Below, one piece after another: positions 16,610 through 28,093 of a DNA stretch of 64,000 bases. The stretch is from the NCBI GenBank assembly GCA_031272715.1, contig JAISTH010000005.1, positions 1 through 64,000 of the forward strand, written 5' to 3'. The translations under genes were made by a program, and so were the position numbers. Position 1 is the first letter of the stretch; each line of letters starts with the position of its first letter. Origin of the DNA: Desulfovibrio sp. (GTDB taxonomy: Bacteria; Desulfobacterota; Desulfovibrionia; Desulfovibrionales; Desulfovibrionaceae). The notes under the pieces are model-generated. The model had not been told where the DNA came from and made no database searches. It worked only from the letters and a program-made list of their open reading frames with translations.

Positions 16610-18859
16610 GTGGTGAGCCGCAACGGCCCCGTGCAGAACAATGCGGGACTCTTCGGGGCCTACGCCGCCGGCTTCCTCAACGACGTCTTCGGCGTCGCCT
16701 CCCTCATCTGGCCCCTGATGTTCGGGACCCTGGGCGCGGCCTACGTCGCCCCGTCCCTGACCATGCGATGGCTCAGGTGGTGCGGCTTCTTCCTCCTGAC
16801 CCTCTGCCTGCTGGTCCTGGTCTCCACCTTCGAATTCTCCCTGGGGGCCCTGAGCGGAGGGGGGATGCTGGGAGACGCCCTCAGCAGAAAAGGGGCCTTC
16901 TACCTGAGCCCGACAGGATCCTTCCTGCTCTGGATCTTCTGCTTCCTCGTGGGGACGCAGCTCGCCTTCGGCCTGTCCTGGATATCCCTCGTCAACCGCA
17001 TCGCGACGGGACTCGTGCAGGGCGGCCGCGCCGTGAAGAACAGGGTGCCGAAGGACGCATCCCAGGACCCCGATTCCGCCGCCACGAACAGGCGTTCGCG
17101 ACTGCCCAGGCCCGAGGTTCCCTACACGGTGCGCCTCGTCGGGGAGAAGTTCCTCGAGTGGTTCGGCGGCGTCAAGAAGGCGGAGGAACCTATACCGGAC
17201 ATGGTCGTGGACATCGATGACGAGGACGACCCTCTGCCCAAATTCGAGGACATCAGCCCCGAGGACGGGAAACCTACGCCTCCGGCGCAGGAACCCGCCC
17301 GGGAACCGAAGGGGGAGACGCCGGACGAGCCTGCGGACGGCCAGAAAAAAACCGGCGCGAACGGCAAGGACAAAAACGGCGCGCCGAAGTCCGGGAAGCC
17401 CTCCGACACCCCGCCACCGAAGGGCAAGCTGCCCCCCTACCCACTGCCCCCGCTGGACCTGCTCCAGCCCCCGCCGGCATCGAAGAGAGTCCCCAAGGAG
17501 GATCTGGATGCCAGGGGAAAGGCCCTGATCGAGACCCTGAAAACCTACAACGTCGAGTGCGAGCTGACCAGAATCACCCCCGGGCCCGTCATCACGATGT
17601 ACGAAATCCGGCCCGCCCCCGGCGTGCGGGTCAACAGGATATCCAACCTGAGCCCCGACCTCGCCCGGGCCCTCAAGGCCCTGGCCATACGCATCCAGGC
17701 CCCCATACCCGGATCGGACACTGTGGGCATCGAGATCCCCAACACCAACAGGGAGACGGTCTCCTTCAGGGAACTGGCCGCCACGGAAGCTTTCCGGACC
17801 GCCCCGGGAGCATTGACCTTCATCCTCGGCAAGGACATCGCCGGGAGGCCGTCTTTCGAGGATCTGGCCAGAATGCCCCATATGCTGGTCGCGGGCTCGA
17901 CGGGCGCGGGAAAGAGCGTCTGCCTCAACGGCATCATCGTGAGCCTGCTGTACAGGAACCAGCCCGACCGCGTGAAGCTCCTGCTGGTGGACCCCAAGCG
18001 CATCGAGTTCACCGCCTACGCCGACGAACCCCACCTGGTCCACCCCGTGGTCACCGATGCCGCGGTGGCCAAGACCGCGCTGCAATGGGCCGTCCACGAA
18101 ATGGAGGAGCGCTACAAGGCCCTGGAGAGACTGGGCGTCCGGGAGATGTCCGCCTACAACGCGAAGCTCGCCACCTACACGAAGGGCCTCCCTCCGGAAC
18201 TGGAGGATCTGGCCCCCCTGCCCTACATCGTCATCATCATCGACGAGCTCGCCGATCTCATGATGCTGGCCGGCAAGGAGGTGGAAGCCAGCGTCATGCG
18301 CCTCGCGCAGCTGGCCAGGGCCGCCGGCATCCACATGATCCTCGCCACGCAGCGTCCCAGCGTCGACGTCATCACCGGCACCATCAAGACCAACTTCCCC
18401 TGCCGCATCTCCTTCCAGGTCGCCTCGAAGCACGATTCCCGCACGATCCTGGATCAGATCGGCGCCGAGTATCTTCTGGGAAACGGGGACATGCTCTTCA
18501 AGAACAGCGGGGGCAGGCTCCTGCGCCTCCAGGGGCCGTATCTCAGCGAGGAGGAGGTGGAGCGGGTGGTGGGCCACTGGAAAGACCAGACCACCCCCTC
18601 CTACATGGTGAGTTTCCCCGACTGGAATCCGGAGTCGGAGGAGGGAGGAGACGATGGCGGCGGCAGCAGGGCCCCCGAGGATCCTCTGTACGACGAGGTG
18701 AAGGAGTTCGTGATGGACCAGGGGCAGACGTCCATTTCAAAGATACAGCGGCGTTTCCAGATCGGCTTCAACAGGGCCGCCCGGATCATGGAGCAGTTGC
18801 AGCGCGATGGCATCATAGGCCCGGCCGACGGCAGCAAGCCCCGACAGGTCGTCAAGTGA
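16610..18859 (+). CDS. ftsK: DNA translocase FtsK/SpoIIIE, 5' end uncertain or frameshifted
   Basis: Divisome-anchored motor that pumps DNA at the septum. The GTG at 16610 is the first start codon in frame, giving 749 aa. Membrane segments fill the first 140 residues, then comes a P/E/K-rich linker (about 190-290) and the motor: GSTGAGKSVCLNG Walker A near residue 431, LLVDPKRIEF, IIIDELADLM Walker B and ATQRPSVDVITG. The C-terminal winged-helix gamma domain (about 685-745) reads DNA polarity sites. Upstream the same frame continues back through codons for a plausible first membrane segment (LFLLFWALLLLLSLLSF) to about 16490 but has no start codon. An ATG at 16477 is one base out of frame (see findings). 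lolA follows 32 bases after the stop. Confidence 0.88.
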   Translation: MVSRNGPVQNNAGLFGAYAAGFLNDVFGVASLIWPLMFGTLGAAYVAPSLTMRWLRWCGFFLLTLCLLVLVSTFEFSLGALSGGGMLGDALSRKGAFYLSPTGSFLLWIFCFLVGTQLAFGLSWISLVNRIATGLVQGGRAVKNRVPKDASQDPDSAATNRRSRLPRPEVPYTVRLVGEKFLEWFGGVKKAEEPIPDMVVDIDDEDDPLPKFEDISPEDGKPTPPAQEPAREPKGETPDEPADGQKKTGANGKDKNGAPKSGKPSDTPPPKGKLPPYPLPPLDLLQPPPASKRVPKEDLDARGKALIETLKTYNVECELTRITPGPVITMYEIRPAPGVRVNRISNLSPDLARALKALAIRIQAPIPGSDTVGIEIPNTNRETVSFRELAATEAFRTAPGALTFILGKDIAGRPSFEDLARMPHMLVAGSTGAGKSVCLNGIIVSLLYRNQPDRVKLLLVDPKRIEFTAYADEPHLVHPVVTDAAVAKTALQWAVHEMEERYKALERLGVREMSAYNAKLATYTKGLPPELEDLAPLPYIVIIIDELADLMMLAGKEVEASVMRLAQLARAAGIHMILATQRPSVDVITGTIKTNFPCRISFQVASKHDSRTILDQIGAEYLLGNGDMLFKNSGGRLLRLQGPYLSEEEVERVVGHWKDQTTPSYMVSFPDWNPESEEGGDDGGGSRAPEDPLYDEVKEFVMDQGQTSISKIQRRFQIGFNRAARIMEQLQRDGIIGPADGSKPRQVVK

Positions 18860-18891
18860 CGCGGAACACGACAGGACAAAGGAGCGCTTCG

Positions 18892-19647
18892 ATGAACGAG
18901 AAGAACGGCGGCGGAATCGGAATCACCGGAACCCGGACGGGGCAATCCCGCCCGGCGTCATGGGAACGCACCCTCGCGCCCTTGAAGGCGTGCATCGCCC
19001 TCGCCGCGACGATCCTCTTCCTCGCCGTCCCGGTGGCGTCCCCCGGGGCGTCGGACATCGCCGCCCGCATGCAGCGCACCTACAGCGAAACCTCCACCTT
19101 CACCGCGGACTTCGAGCAGACCCTGACCCACCGGGAAAGCGGCGCCGTGGAGAAACGGCAGGGGAGCCTGCAGTTCCGCAAGCCCATGCTGGTCCGGTGG
19201 GAGACGGTCAAACCCGCCCGGGAACTCCTCACGGTCACCCCGAAGGAGGTCTGGAACTACCTTCCCGACGAGGAGGTGGCCTACCGCTATCCCCTGAGCG
19301 TCGTCCAGGATTCCCGCAGCATCATCCAGGTCCTCACGGGGCAGGCGGCGCTGACCAAGGACTTCGACGTCAAGGAGAAAGGCTCCGAGGCGGGGACCAC
19401 CACGCTCCTCCTCTATCCGAAGGAACCCAGCACGCAGCTCGTGGAGGCCCGGCTCACGATCGAGACCTCCACCGGCTTCATCCAGCGGGCCGTCCTTGCG
19501 GACTTCTACGGCAACCTCAACGACGTCCGATTCACCCGCCTCGTCCCCAACGCCTCCCTGCCCGCCTCCGCCTTCACCTTCACGCCGCCGAAGGGCGTCG
19601 AGGTGGAGGACAGGTCCAAGGACGCCGGCGGAAAACTCCTCAACTGA
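18892..19647 (+). CDS. lolA: Outer-membrane lipoprotein carrier protein LolA
   Basis: Periplasmic chaperone that ferries lipoproteins from the LolCDE exporter to the outer membrane. The 251-aa precursor has an unusually long N-terminal region before a hydrophobic signal segment (CIALAATILFLAVPVASPGAS, about residues 34-54). The mature part shows LolA features: IAARMQRTYSETSTFTADFEQ, GSLQFRKPMLVRWE and VWNYLPDEEVAY. The ATG at 18892 follows AAAGGAG. ftsK lies 32 bases upstream, and ftsK-lolA pairing is common in proteobacteria. BamD, whose lipidation makes it a client, is encoded elsewhere in the window. Confidence 0.88.
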   Translation: MNEKNGGGIGITGTRTGQSRPASWERTLAPLKACIALAATILFLAVPVASPGASDIAARMQRTYSETSTFTADFEQTLTHRESGAVEKRQGSLQFRKPMLVRWETVKPARELLTVTPKEVWNYLPDEEVAYRYPLSVVQDSRSIIQVLTGQAALTKDFDVKEKGSEAGTTTLLLYPKEPSTQLVEARLTIETSTGFIQRAVLADFYGNLNDVRFTRLVPNASLPASAFTFTPPKGVEVEDRSKDAGGKLLN

Positions 19648-19743
19648 CAACAGTCGCGAAGAACGGGGGCCGCAGGCCCCCGGCCCTCGGGACCGCCGAA
19701 GGCACACGTTCCCTCCGTCTCGCAAACCAGAGGGTCACATCCC

Positions 19744-21759
19744 ATGCCCTTCCAGCTCAGGACCTCATACACCCCCACGGGAGACCAGCCCGAGGCCATC
19801 GACGCCCTGGCGGGCAACCTGCGTTCCGGCGTCAAGGCCCAGGTGCTGCTCGGCGTCACGGGATCCGGCAAGACCTTCACCATGGCCAACGTGATCGCCA
19901 GGCTCGACCGGCCGGCCCTCGTGCTCGCACCCAACAAGACCCTGGCCGCCCAGCTCTACAACGAGTTCCGGGAGCTCTTCCCGGAGAACGCCGTGGAATA
20001 CTTCGTCAGCTACTACGACTACTACCAGCCGGAAGCCTACATGCCGGCCTCCGACACGTACATCGAGAAGGACTCCGCCATCAACGACAACATCGACAAG
20101 CTCCGCCACGCCGCCACCCACGCCCTGCTCACCCGCAGGGACGTCCTCATCGTGGCCTCCGTGTCCTGCATCTACGGCCTGGGCTCCCCGGAATACTACG
20201 CCCGCATGGTGATCCCCCTCGAGGTCGGCCAGCGGACGCCCATGGACAAGCTCATGGCGAGGCTCGTGGAGGTCCAGTACGAACGCAACGACTACGACTT
20301 CCACCGGGGGACCTTCAGGGTCCGGGGGGACGCGCTGGAGATCATCCCGGCCTACGACCACGAGAGGGCCCTTCGCCTCGAATTCTTCGGGGACGACCTG
20401 GAGAGCATGCGGGAGATCGATCCGCTGACCGGGGAGGTGCTGGGGAAGGTGGGCAAGACCGTGATCTTCCCGGCCAGCCACTACGTCTCCGACCGGGACA
20501 ACATCATCCGCGCGCTGGGGAGCATACGGGACGAACTGGGCGAACGGCTCGCCCATTTCCAGGGGGAGGGGAAGCTCCTCGAGGCCCAGCGGCTCGAGCA
20601 GCGCACCACGCTGGACATGGAGATGATCGAGGAACTCGGCTACTGCAACGGCATCGAGAACTACACGCGCCACCTGGACGGTCGCAAGGCCGGCGAGCCG
20701 CCGTCCTGCCTCCTCAACTACTTCCCCGAGGATTTTCTGCTCTTCGTCGACGAGTCCCACATCTCCGTGCCCCAGCTGGGGGCCATGTACAAGGGCGACC
20801 GCTCCCGGAAGCAGACCCTCGTGGACTACGGCTTCAGGCTCCCCTCGGCGCTGGACAACCGCCCCCTGCGCTACGAGGAGTTCGAGGCGCTGGTGGGGCA
20901 GGTGATCTACGTCTCCGCGACCCCGGGGAAGACCGAGATCGAGAACGCCGCAGGGCTCGTGGCGGAACAGATCATCCGGCCCACTGGCCTCGTGGATCCC
21001 GAGGTCCACGTGCGGCCCGTGAAGGGCCAGATGGAGGATCTGCTGGGGGAATGCAACGGCCGCGTCGCCCGGGGCGAGCGCGTGCTGGTGACCACCCTCA
21101 CCAAGAGGATGGCGGAGGATCTCACCGAGTACTGCTGTTCCATGGGGGTGCAGGCGAGATACCTGCACTCGGACATCGACACGCTTGAGCGGATGCGCAT
21201 CATCCGGGCCCTGCGTCTCGGGGAGTTCGACGTGCTCGTCGGCATCAACCTGCTCAGGGAGGGTCTGGACATCCCCGAGGTCTCCCTCGTGTGCATTCTG
21301 GACGCCGACAAGGAGGGTTTCCTCCGGTCGACGGGTTCCCTCATCCAGACTTTCGGCCGGGCGGCCCGGAACGTCAACAGCATGGTGATCCTCTATGCTG
21401 ACACGGTCACGGCCTCCATGGCCGCCGCCATGGAGGAGACGACAAGACGCCGGGAGAAGCAGATCGCGTACAACGAGCGGCACGGCATCACGCCCCGGAC
21501 CATACGGAAGCGGCTGGACTCGGCCCTGGACCAGATCTACGCCGCCGACGAGAAGGCGAAGACGCGGGGACGCAAGGGCAGGAAGGGTGCGGATGCGGAG
21601 GAGGAGCTGCCCGTCACCGCCGAGGCCACGGCCACCCTCATCGCGAAGCTGGAGAGGGAGATGCGGCAGGCCGCGCGGGACCTTGCCTTCGAGGAGGCGG
21701 CCGTGCTGCGGGACAGGATACGCATGCTTCGGGAGCGGCTTCTGGAACTGCCGGAGTAG
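19744..21759 (+). CDS. uvrB: Excinuclease ABC subunit B
   Basis: DNA-damage verification subunit of nucleotide excision repair. The 671-aa protein has Walker A GVTGSGKT (about residues 37-44), the beta-hairpin region [10 protein letters not shown] (about 89-98) that clamps one DNA strand, helicase motifs including DESH and TFGRAARN, and the C-terminal UVR domain (last 40 residues) that binds UvrC. All key segments are intact and length is normal. GAGGG precedes the ATG at 19744. No UvrA or UvrC gene is in the window, as is usual. Confidence 0.97.
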   Translation: MPFQLRTSYTPTGDQPEAIDALAGNLRSGVKAQVLLGVTGSGKTFTMANVIARLDRPALVLAPNKTLAAQLYNEFRELFPENAVEYFVSYYDYYQPEAYMPASDTYIEKDSAINDNIDKLRHAATHALLTRRDVLIVASVSCIYGLGSPEYYARMVIPLEVGQRTPMDKLMARLVEVQYERNDYDFHRGTFRVRGDALEIIPAYDHERALRLEFFGDDLESMREIDPLTGEVLGKVGKTVIFPASHYVSDRDNIIRALGSIRDELGERLAHFQGEGKLLEAQRLEQRTTLDMEMIEELGYCNGIENYTRHLDGRKAGEPPSCLLNYFPEDFLLFVDESHISVPQLGAMYKGDRSRKQTLVDYGFRLPSALDNRPLRYEEFEALVGQVIYVSATPGKTEIENAAGLVAEQIIRPTGLVDPEVHVRPVKGQMEDLLGECNGRVARGERVLVTTLTKRMAEDLTEYCCSMGVQARYLHSDIDTLERMRIIRALRLGEFDVLVGINLLREGLDIPEVSLVCILDADKEGFLRSTGSLIQTFGRAARNVNSMVILYADTVTASMAAAMEETTRRREKQIAYNERHGITPRTIRKRLDSALDQIYAADEKAKTRGRKGRKGADAEEELPVTAEATATLIAKLEREMRQAARDLAFEEAAVLRDRIRMLRERLLELPE

Positions 21760-21920
21760 CGCAAGGACCGGGGAGGATCGCCGGACCGTTGCCGCGTCCA
21801 TGGGGATTTTCCACGATGTGCGCCGTGGTCCACATCGCGGGATTGGAGGGTTGGCGGTGGCGCCCCCTGCTCGCGGCACGGGAACGCCGCGACACTTGGT
21901 CCCAGGGGATTCCTCGTTAC

Positions 21921-22060
21921 GGATGATGCCGTCTGTGGCAGCGGGCGCGCGCCTGCTCGCCGCCCAGCGACCGGACGCCTCGTCCGCAAAGGGCGATCCG
22001 CCCCTGTCAGATGGATGGCGGGGAAAACCGGCACGGCGGACAGCCTGGCACAGTTCCATC
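21921..22060 (+). repeat. Dispersed intergenic repeat, copy A
   Basis: About 140 bases that align with 22891-23035. The best conserved blocks are CGACCGGACGCCTC, ATCCGCCCCTG, and GCGGG followed by ACCGGCACGG. The two copies are in the same orientation, roughly 970 bases apart, and differ by scattered substitutions and small indels. Confidence 0.55.
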
Positions 22061-22130
22061 CAGGCAGGCCCTTGGTGCCCAAGCCCGCCCTCCTCCGTTC
22101 ATGCAATCGCCCCAGGGAAGAAAGAGGGGC

Positions 22131-22158
22131 TTGACATCCCGGAACCGGTGTATATATT
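22131..22158 (+). promoter_or_regulatory. Candidate sigma-70 promoter reading towards the hairpin
   Basis: TTGACA (22131-22136), 16 bases, TATATT (22153-22158), one of the best consensus matches in the window. A transcript would start near 22165 and meet the hairpin at 22262, giving a possible RNA of about 130 bases. AGTACG near its start can pair with CGTACT about 50 bases later. Confidence 0.45.
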
Positions 22159-22261
22159 GGCGGAGTACGGCCCCCGTGATTGTGCCACGAAGGCCGCCGG
22201 TGGACGCAGGTTGACCACGTACTCTTGGCCATCGGGCTCCGTTTGGTTTTTGGATGTCTCC

Positions 22262-22294
22262 GCCCCTGCGCTAGACCACTTCTAGCGCAGGGGC
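22262..22294. terminator. Perfect 14-bp hairpin ending the small peptide gene
   Basis: GCCCCTGCGCTAGA (22262-22275), loop CCACT, TCTAGCGCAGGGGC (22281-22294). It starts three bases past the stop of the minus-strand peptide gene and may also end a plus-strand RNA. Neither side has a clear T run. Confidence 0.6.
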
Positions 22295-22296
22295 AC

Positions 22297-22365
22297 TCAT
22301 TTAGCCGATGAGGGCCAGATGAGGACCAGGGCCACAACGGCGATGATCAAAAGAATCTTCACCAT
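22297..22365 (-). CDS. Very small membrane protein, 22 aa
   Basis: A 22-residue open frame that begins MVKILLIIAVVALVLIW and ends PSSAK: one hydrophobic helix, a positively charged N-terminal residue and a short polar tail. It is too short for ordinary gene finding, but three signals agree: GAGGAGG seven bases before the ATG at 22365, a promoter pair at 22433-22461, and a strong hairpin right after the stop. The role is unknown; single-helix proteins of this size often modulate membrane enzymes or transporters, or act as toxins of type I systems. It could instead be a chance frame, though the agreement of signals makes this less likely. Confidence 0.55.
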   Translation of the reverse strand: MVKILLIIAVVALVLIWPSSAK

Positions 22366-22432
22366 GGCATTGCCTCCTCACGAATGTTCCGCGCCACCGC
22401 AGTGGAAGGAGTATGCCCGAATGGTTGCATGC

Positions 22433-22461
22433 AGCATAACCCCGATTCGCCACCACTGCAA
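22433..22461 (-). promoter_or_regulatory. Candidate promoter of the 22-aa peptide gene
   Basis: On the minus strand TTGCAG (22461-22456), 17 bases, TATGCT (22438-22433); the start of transcription would be about 60 bases before the ATG at 22365. Confidence 0.4.
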
Positions 22462-22890
22462 CCCCTGCCCTGACATCCCTCACACCCGCATCTCCGCCGC
22501 ACAGGCCGGTCTGTGCATGCGTCCGGCAGACTCCATGCGCTTCGCGTCCTGACATTCACGAAATGAGTCGGCATGACGACGGACGGCGGTTTGCTCTTAC
22601 GTCCGTGATTTGCCGCCTGGAGCAGAGTTTTTCCTGCATCTGCCTAATTTTATGTGCATTTGTGTGCACTTCCCGGACATCGCAGCACGTCCAGTGGAGC
22701 GTTGCCGCGACAAGCAGAAACGTGTCCGGCCATCCGCCGCGCAAGGAACGGCCCCCTTCCCGGCGTCCCACCACGCAGGAGTGTCCCCGAGCCGCATGCT
22801 GGCCGTTTCTTCCTGCGATCCCCCCGACAGAGCGATTTCAGAAGAAACGGCGGTGCCGAAGGAACCGGATACTCCTCTCCGAAGCCCGTT

Positions 22891-23035
22891 TGGCCGGCAT
22901 CCGTCTGCGACACCGGCCTGCGCATGCGCTCCCCGCCCCAACGACCGGACGCCTCCTCCACAAGGATCCATCCGCCCCTGCCGATGATAGGCGGGACAAA
23001 AACCGGCACGGTTGCCAGCCGGGCGCAGTTTCACG
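22891..23035 (+). repeat. Dispersed intergenic repeat, copy B
   Basis: Second copy of the repeat described at 21921-22060, in the same orientation. It ends about 130 bases before the ligA start. Confidence 0.55.
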
Positions 23036-23102
23036 GGGACTGGCGCCAAGCGGCCATGCCGGCCATCCCCGCCTTCTTGCGTCCTTCACCGCCCTCGGCT
23101 AG

Positions 23103-25735
<2,633 letters not shown>

Positions 25736-26542
25736 ATGAACGCACAGGACACCACGCCAGACAACGTTCCCATCATAATCGTCGGGGCCGCCGGACGCAT
25801 GGGAAGCACCATCAGGGGGCTCGTGACGGCCGGGGAAGGCTTCTCCCTGGCCGGGCTCGTGGACCGGCCGGAATTCCGCGCCGGCCTCGAGACCTTCGGC
25901 GTCCCCGTTGCGGACCGACTGGATGCGCTGCTCCCGAAGGTCCAGGGCGTCGTCGTGGACTTCACGGCCCCGGAGGTGAGTCTTGCCAGCGCAAGGGCCG
26001 TGGCCGCCACCGGCCACTCCCTGGTCGTCGGCACCACGGGCCTCTCCCCGGAGCAGCGGGAGGAGCTCGCGGCCCTTGCCAAACGCGCCCCCATCTTCTG
26101 GTCCTCCAACATGAGCGTCGGGGTGAACGTCCTGCTGAAGATGCTGCCCGCCCTCGCCCGGACCCTCGGGGACGCCTACGACATCGAGATCGTGGAGATA
26201 CACCACGGCCGCAAGAAGGACTCCCCCAGCGGCACCGCGCTGACCCTCGGGGAATGCCTCGCCGGCGCGAGAGAGTGGAATCTTCCGGACGTGCGCTGCT
26301 CCGGCCGGAACGGCATCATCGGCGAGCGCCCGAAGCTGCAGATCGGCGTGCAGGCCGTCCGCGGCGGGGACGTGACGGGCATCCACACCGTCTATTTCCT
26401 GGGCCCCGGAGAGCGCATCGAGGTGAGCCACCACGCCCATTCCCGTGAGAACTTCGCCCAGGGGGCGCTGCGGGCCGCCCGATGGATGTGCGGTCGCGCC
26501 CCGGGACGACTCCATTCCATGCAGGACTGCCTCGAGGGCTAG
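25736..26542 (+). CDS. dapB: 4-hydroxy-tetrahydrodipicolinate reductase
   Basis: Reduces the product of DapA with NAD(P)H in the lysine and diaminopimelate pathway, supplying cell-wall cross-links. The 268-aa protein has the N-terminal nucleotide motif GAAGRMG (about residues 17-23), FTAPE, GTTGLS, and the catalytic and substrate segment EIVEIHHGRKKDSPSGTA with the HH pair and lysine expected. Length is normal. The ATG at 25736 has AAGGAG five bases upstream; a GTG two codons earlier is less likely. The first 45 codons are the intact member of the tandem repeat array described at 25225-25735. A long imperfect hairpin follows the gene. Confidence 0.95.
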   Translation: MNAQDTTPDNVPIIIVGAAGRMGSTIRGLVTAGEGFSLAGLVDRPEFRAGLETFGVPVADRLDALLPKVQGVVVDFTAPEVSLASARAVAATGHSLVVGTTGLSPEQREELAALAKRAPIFWSSNMSVGVNVLLKMLPALARTLGDAYDIEIVEIHHGRKKDSPSGTALTLGECLAGAREWNLPDVRCSGRNGIIGERPKLQIGVQAVRGGDVTGIHTVYFLGPGERIEVSHHAHSRENFAQGALRAARWMCGRAPGRLHSMQDCLEG

Positions 26543-26556
26543 GCGCCGGACGCGTC

Positions 26557-26611
26557 GGGACATGCGCGGACCCGCCCTGCCGGCCGGGTTCGCGATGTCC
26601 CAAAACTTTTT
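26557..26611 (+). terminator. Terminator of dapB
   Basis: GGGACATGCGCGGACCCG (26557-26574) pairs with CGGGTTCGCGATGTCCC (26585-26601) with one bulge and one G-T pair, followed by AAAACTTTTT. Confidence 0.7.
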
Positions 26612-26613
26612 CC

Positions 26614-26658
26614 CAAATGTCTAGACCCTCTCTTGAATGTTGCGACCGAAAGGTGTAG
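26614..26658 (+). promoter_or_regulatory. Shared upstream motif, site 1
   Basis: TCTAGAC (26620-26626) and, after 16 bases, CGACCGAAAGGTGTAG (26643-26658). The same sequence family occurs upstream of the paralogous gene (27996-28015), upstream of the hybrid kinase (46263-46282) and, in part, at 27853-27890 and 34264-34301. TTGAAT followed 17 bases later by TAGTTA could be a promoter inside it. Confidence 0.45.
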
Positions 26659-26724
26659 TTATTCGCCACACATGTCGCCGATGGCGATTTTCCCCGTCGC
26701 ACCGAAGCCCCGGAGGGGACGAAC

Positions 26725-27147
26725 ATGCCGCAGGTTGCAGCACGCATCAACCAGGAACAGGAGCGCTGGCTCAAGGACTACTTCCGCACCAAGAGCGCCG
26801 GCGCTGAGTTCATCCTGCCCTGGGCCGTGGACACCTTCTTCCGGGCCATCAACACCATAAAGCACAAGTTCAACGCCGCCGAGCTGAAGACCATCATCGA
26901 GGCCCACAGGGGGAAGAAGCTCCTCCCCGAGCACATGCGGGTCACCTACCTGACGCTGCGCATCAACGACGCCTGCGAGGTCAACGGCATCCACGAGAAG
27001 TTCGGGGTCAACAAGGCCGCGCTGGAGAACAAGCTCAAGGCCATGGACGACACCTCGGCCACGGCGCTCATGGTCTGGGCTTCCGCCTTCTGGGTCAGCC
27101 GGCAGTGTTCCGCGGAGAACCTGGAGGAATACATCGCCTCATACTGA
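26725..27147 (+). CDS. Unknown 140-aa protein, tandem paralogue 1
   Basis: I do not recognise the family. The protein is soluble, mostly helical, with even charge and several tryptophans and cysteines. It differs from the product of 28094-28516 at only about a dozen positions, so this is a recent duplication. Conserved segments include AGAEFILPWAVDTFFRAINTIK and ENLEEYIxSY. The ATG at 26725 has GGAGGGG upstream; this site is the right arm of a small hairpin, CCCC-GGA-GGGG, which also precedes the second copy and could limit translation. The leader carries the shared motif at 26620-26658. Confidence 0.75.
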   Translation: MPQVAARINQEQERWLKDYFRTKSAGAEFILPWAVDTFFRAINTIKHKFNAAELKTIIEAHRGKKLLPEHMRVTYLTLRINDACEVNGIHEKFGVNKAALENKLKAMDDTSATALMVWASAFWVSRQCSAENLEEYIASY

Positions 27148-27852
27148 TCCCCCGCCTTCCGGCGGCCCGCGCCGGGCCCGTCCGCCATTCCGCGTCCCAC
27201 GGCAGGCGAGAAGACGTCGCAGCCCTCGTGACCCGCGGATCCTTGTCCTTCCCCCTCCGTTCTCATCACCACGCCCCTCGCAGGGACACGGCCCTGCACG
27301 ATGCGAACCCGGGGCCACACGACCGCCGCGGCCCGCGCCTTTCCGGATCTCCGCCAGACGCTCCCGAACCGCCATCCGCGCCCCTGCGCGCCGTGTCTCG
27401 CGTCCTTTCCGCCCTCGGGCCGCATGACTTCCCTCCCTGGGAGGTTCAAGCGGACTCCGCGAACGCTTCGCCGGACGCCACGGCCAAGGAATCCCGTCCA
27501 AAATCGGGGGGTCTGCGCATCATCCCGTGCAGTCGGGAGTTTCGGGAGACAAGGACGGAAAAGGCCGTCGGCGGACACTGAGAGACCTCGCGAATCCCCT
27601 TCCAAGGATGCGGAAGAGTCGTCTTCAGTCGATCTCCCTGAATCGCAAACTCGTTCTTCCCCTTTGGCCCACTATAGACAGAGATCATGAAGTGCATGTC
27701 TTGCAAGGCAATGGAGAGCATCCTGCACATTCAAAAGACGCATGGACGCCTTTGCGTTTTCGTCGCAATTTGCCGACGTCGTCGCGTCAATGCGTCAAAT
27801 GCCCTCCCGATGCTTGGGAGGACATCGACCGATGTCAAGAGAAAAAATGCTC

Positions 27853-27890
27853 TCTAGACTTTCTTTATAGTAAATCGACGAAAATTCTCC
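27853..27890. promoter_or_regulatory. Shared motif, TCTAGAC type
   Basis: TCTAGACTTTCTTTA, then CGACGAAAATTCTCC with CGAC 16 bases after TCTAGAC. It is nearly repeated at 34264-34301 and shares its spacing with 26620-26658. Function unknown. Confidence 0.4.
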
Positions 27891-27995
27891 AAGCCGGTCC
27901 ATGGCGATGCTGCGCAGATCGGCCCTCCCGGCCAAAATTTCTTCGCCCGTCGCCGCCCGAGACATCCTTGAGGAACTCGCGTCTACTTCTTGAAT

Positions 27996-28015
27996 GTTGC
28001 GACAAAAAGGTGTAG
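27996..28015 (+). promoter_or_regulatory. Shared upstream motif, site 2
   Basis: GTTGCGACAAAAAGGTGTAG, 78 bases before the second 140-aa gene. It matches site 1 at 18 of 20 positions and the site before the hybrid kinase gene almost as well. Confidence 0.45.
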
Positions 28016-28093
28016 GGTTTCGCCAGAAGAGGGAGCCGGGGGAAGCCAAGGAAAGCTTTCCCCCGTTTTGGAACCCCATCCCCGGAGGGGAAC

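Larger units (their letters stand above)
21760..22296. other. Spacer after uvrB: repeat copy A, a promoter and a hairpin
   Basis: No protein gene. It holds copy A of a dispersed imperfect repeat (about 21921-22060; copy B at 22891-23035), a strong plus-strand promoter-like pair at 22131-22158, and the perfect 14-bp hairpin at 22262-22294. Confidence 0.5.
27148..28093. other. Spacer between the two 140-aa paralogues
   Basis: About 950 bases without a supported gene. The second half holds two small inverted repeats (CCTCCCGATGCTTGGGAGG near 27806 and GACATCG-AC-CGATGTC near 27823), a TCTAGAC-type motif at 27853-27890 and the shared motif of the second paralogue at 27996-28015. The spacer itself is not a copy of the region before the first paralogue except for the last 110 bases. 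Confidence 0.5.

Noticed and set aside
22650..23049. Minus-strand frames over repeat copy B as a gene
   Set aside because: The similarity to copy A is at the DNA level and the corresponding frame in copy A has no start or ribosome site.
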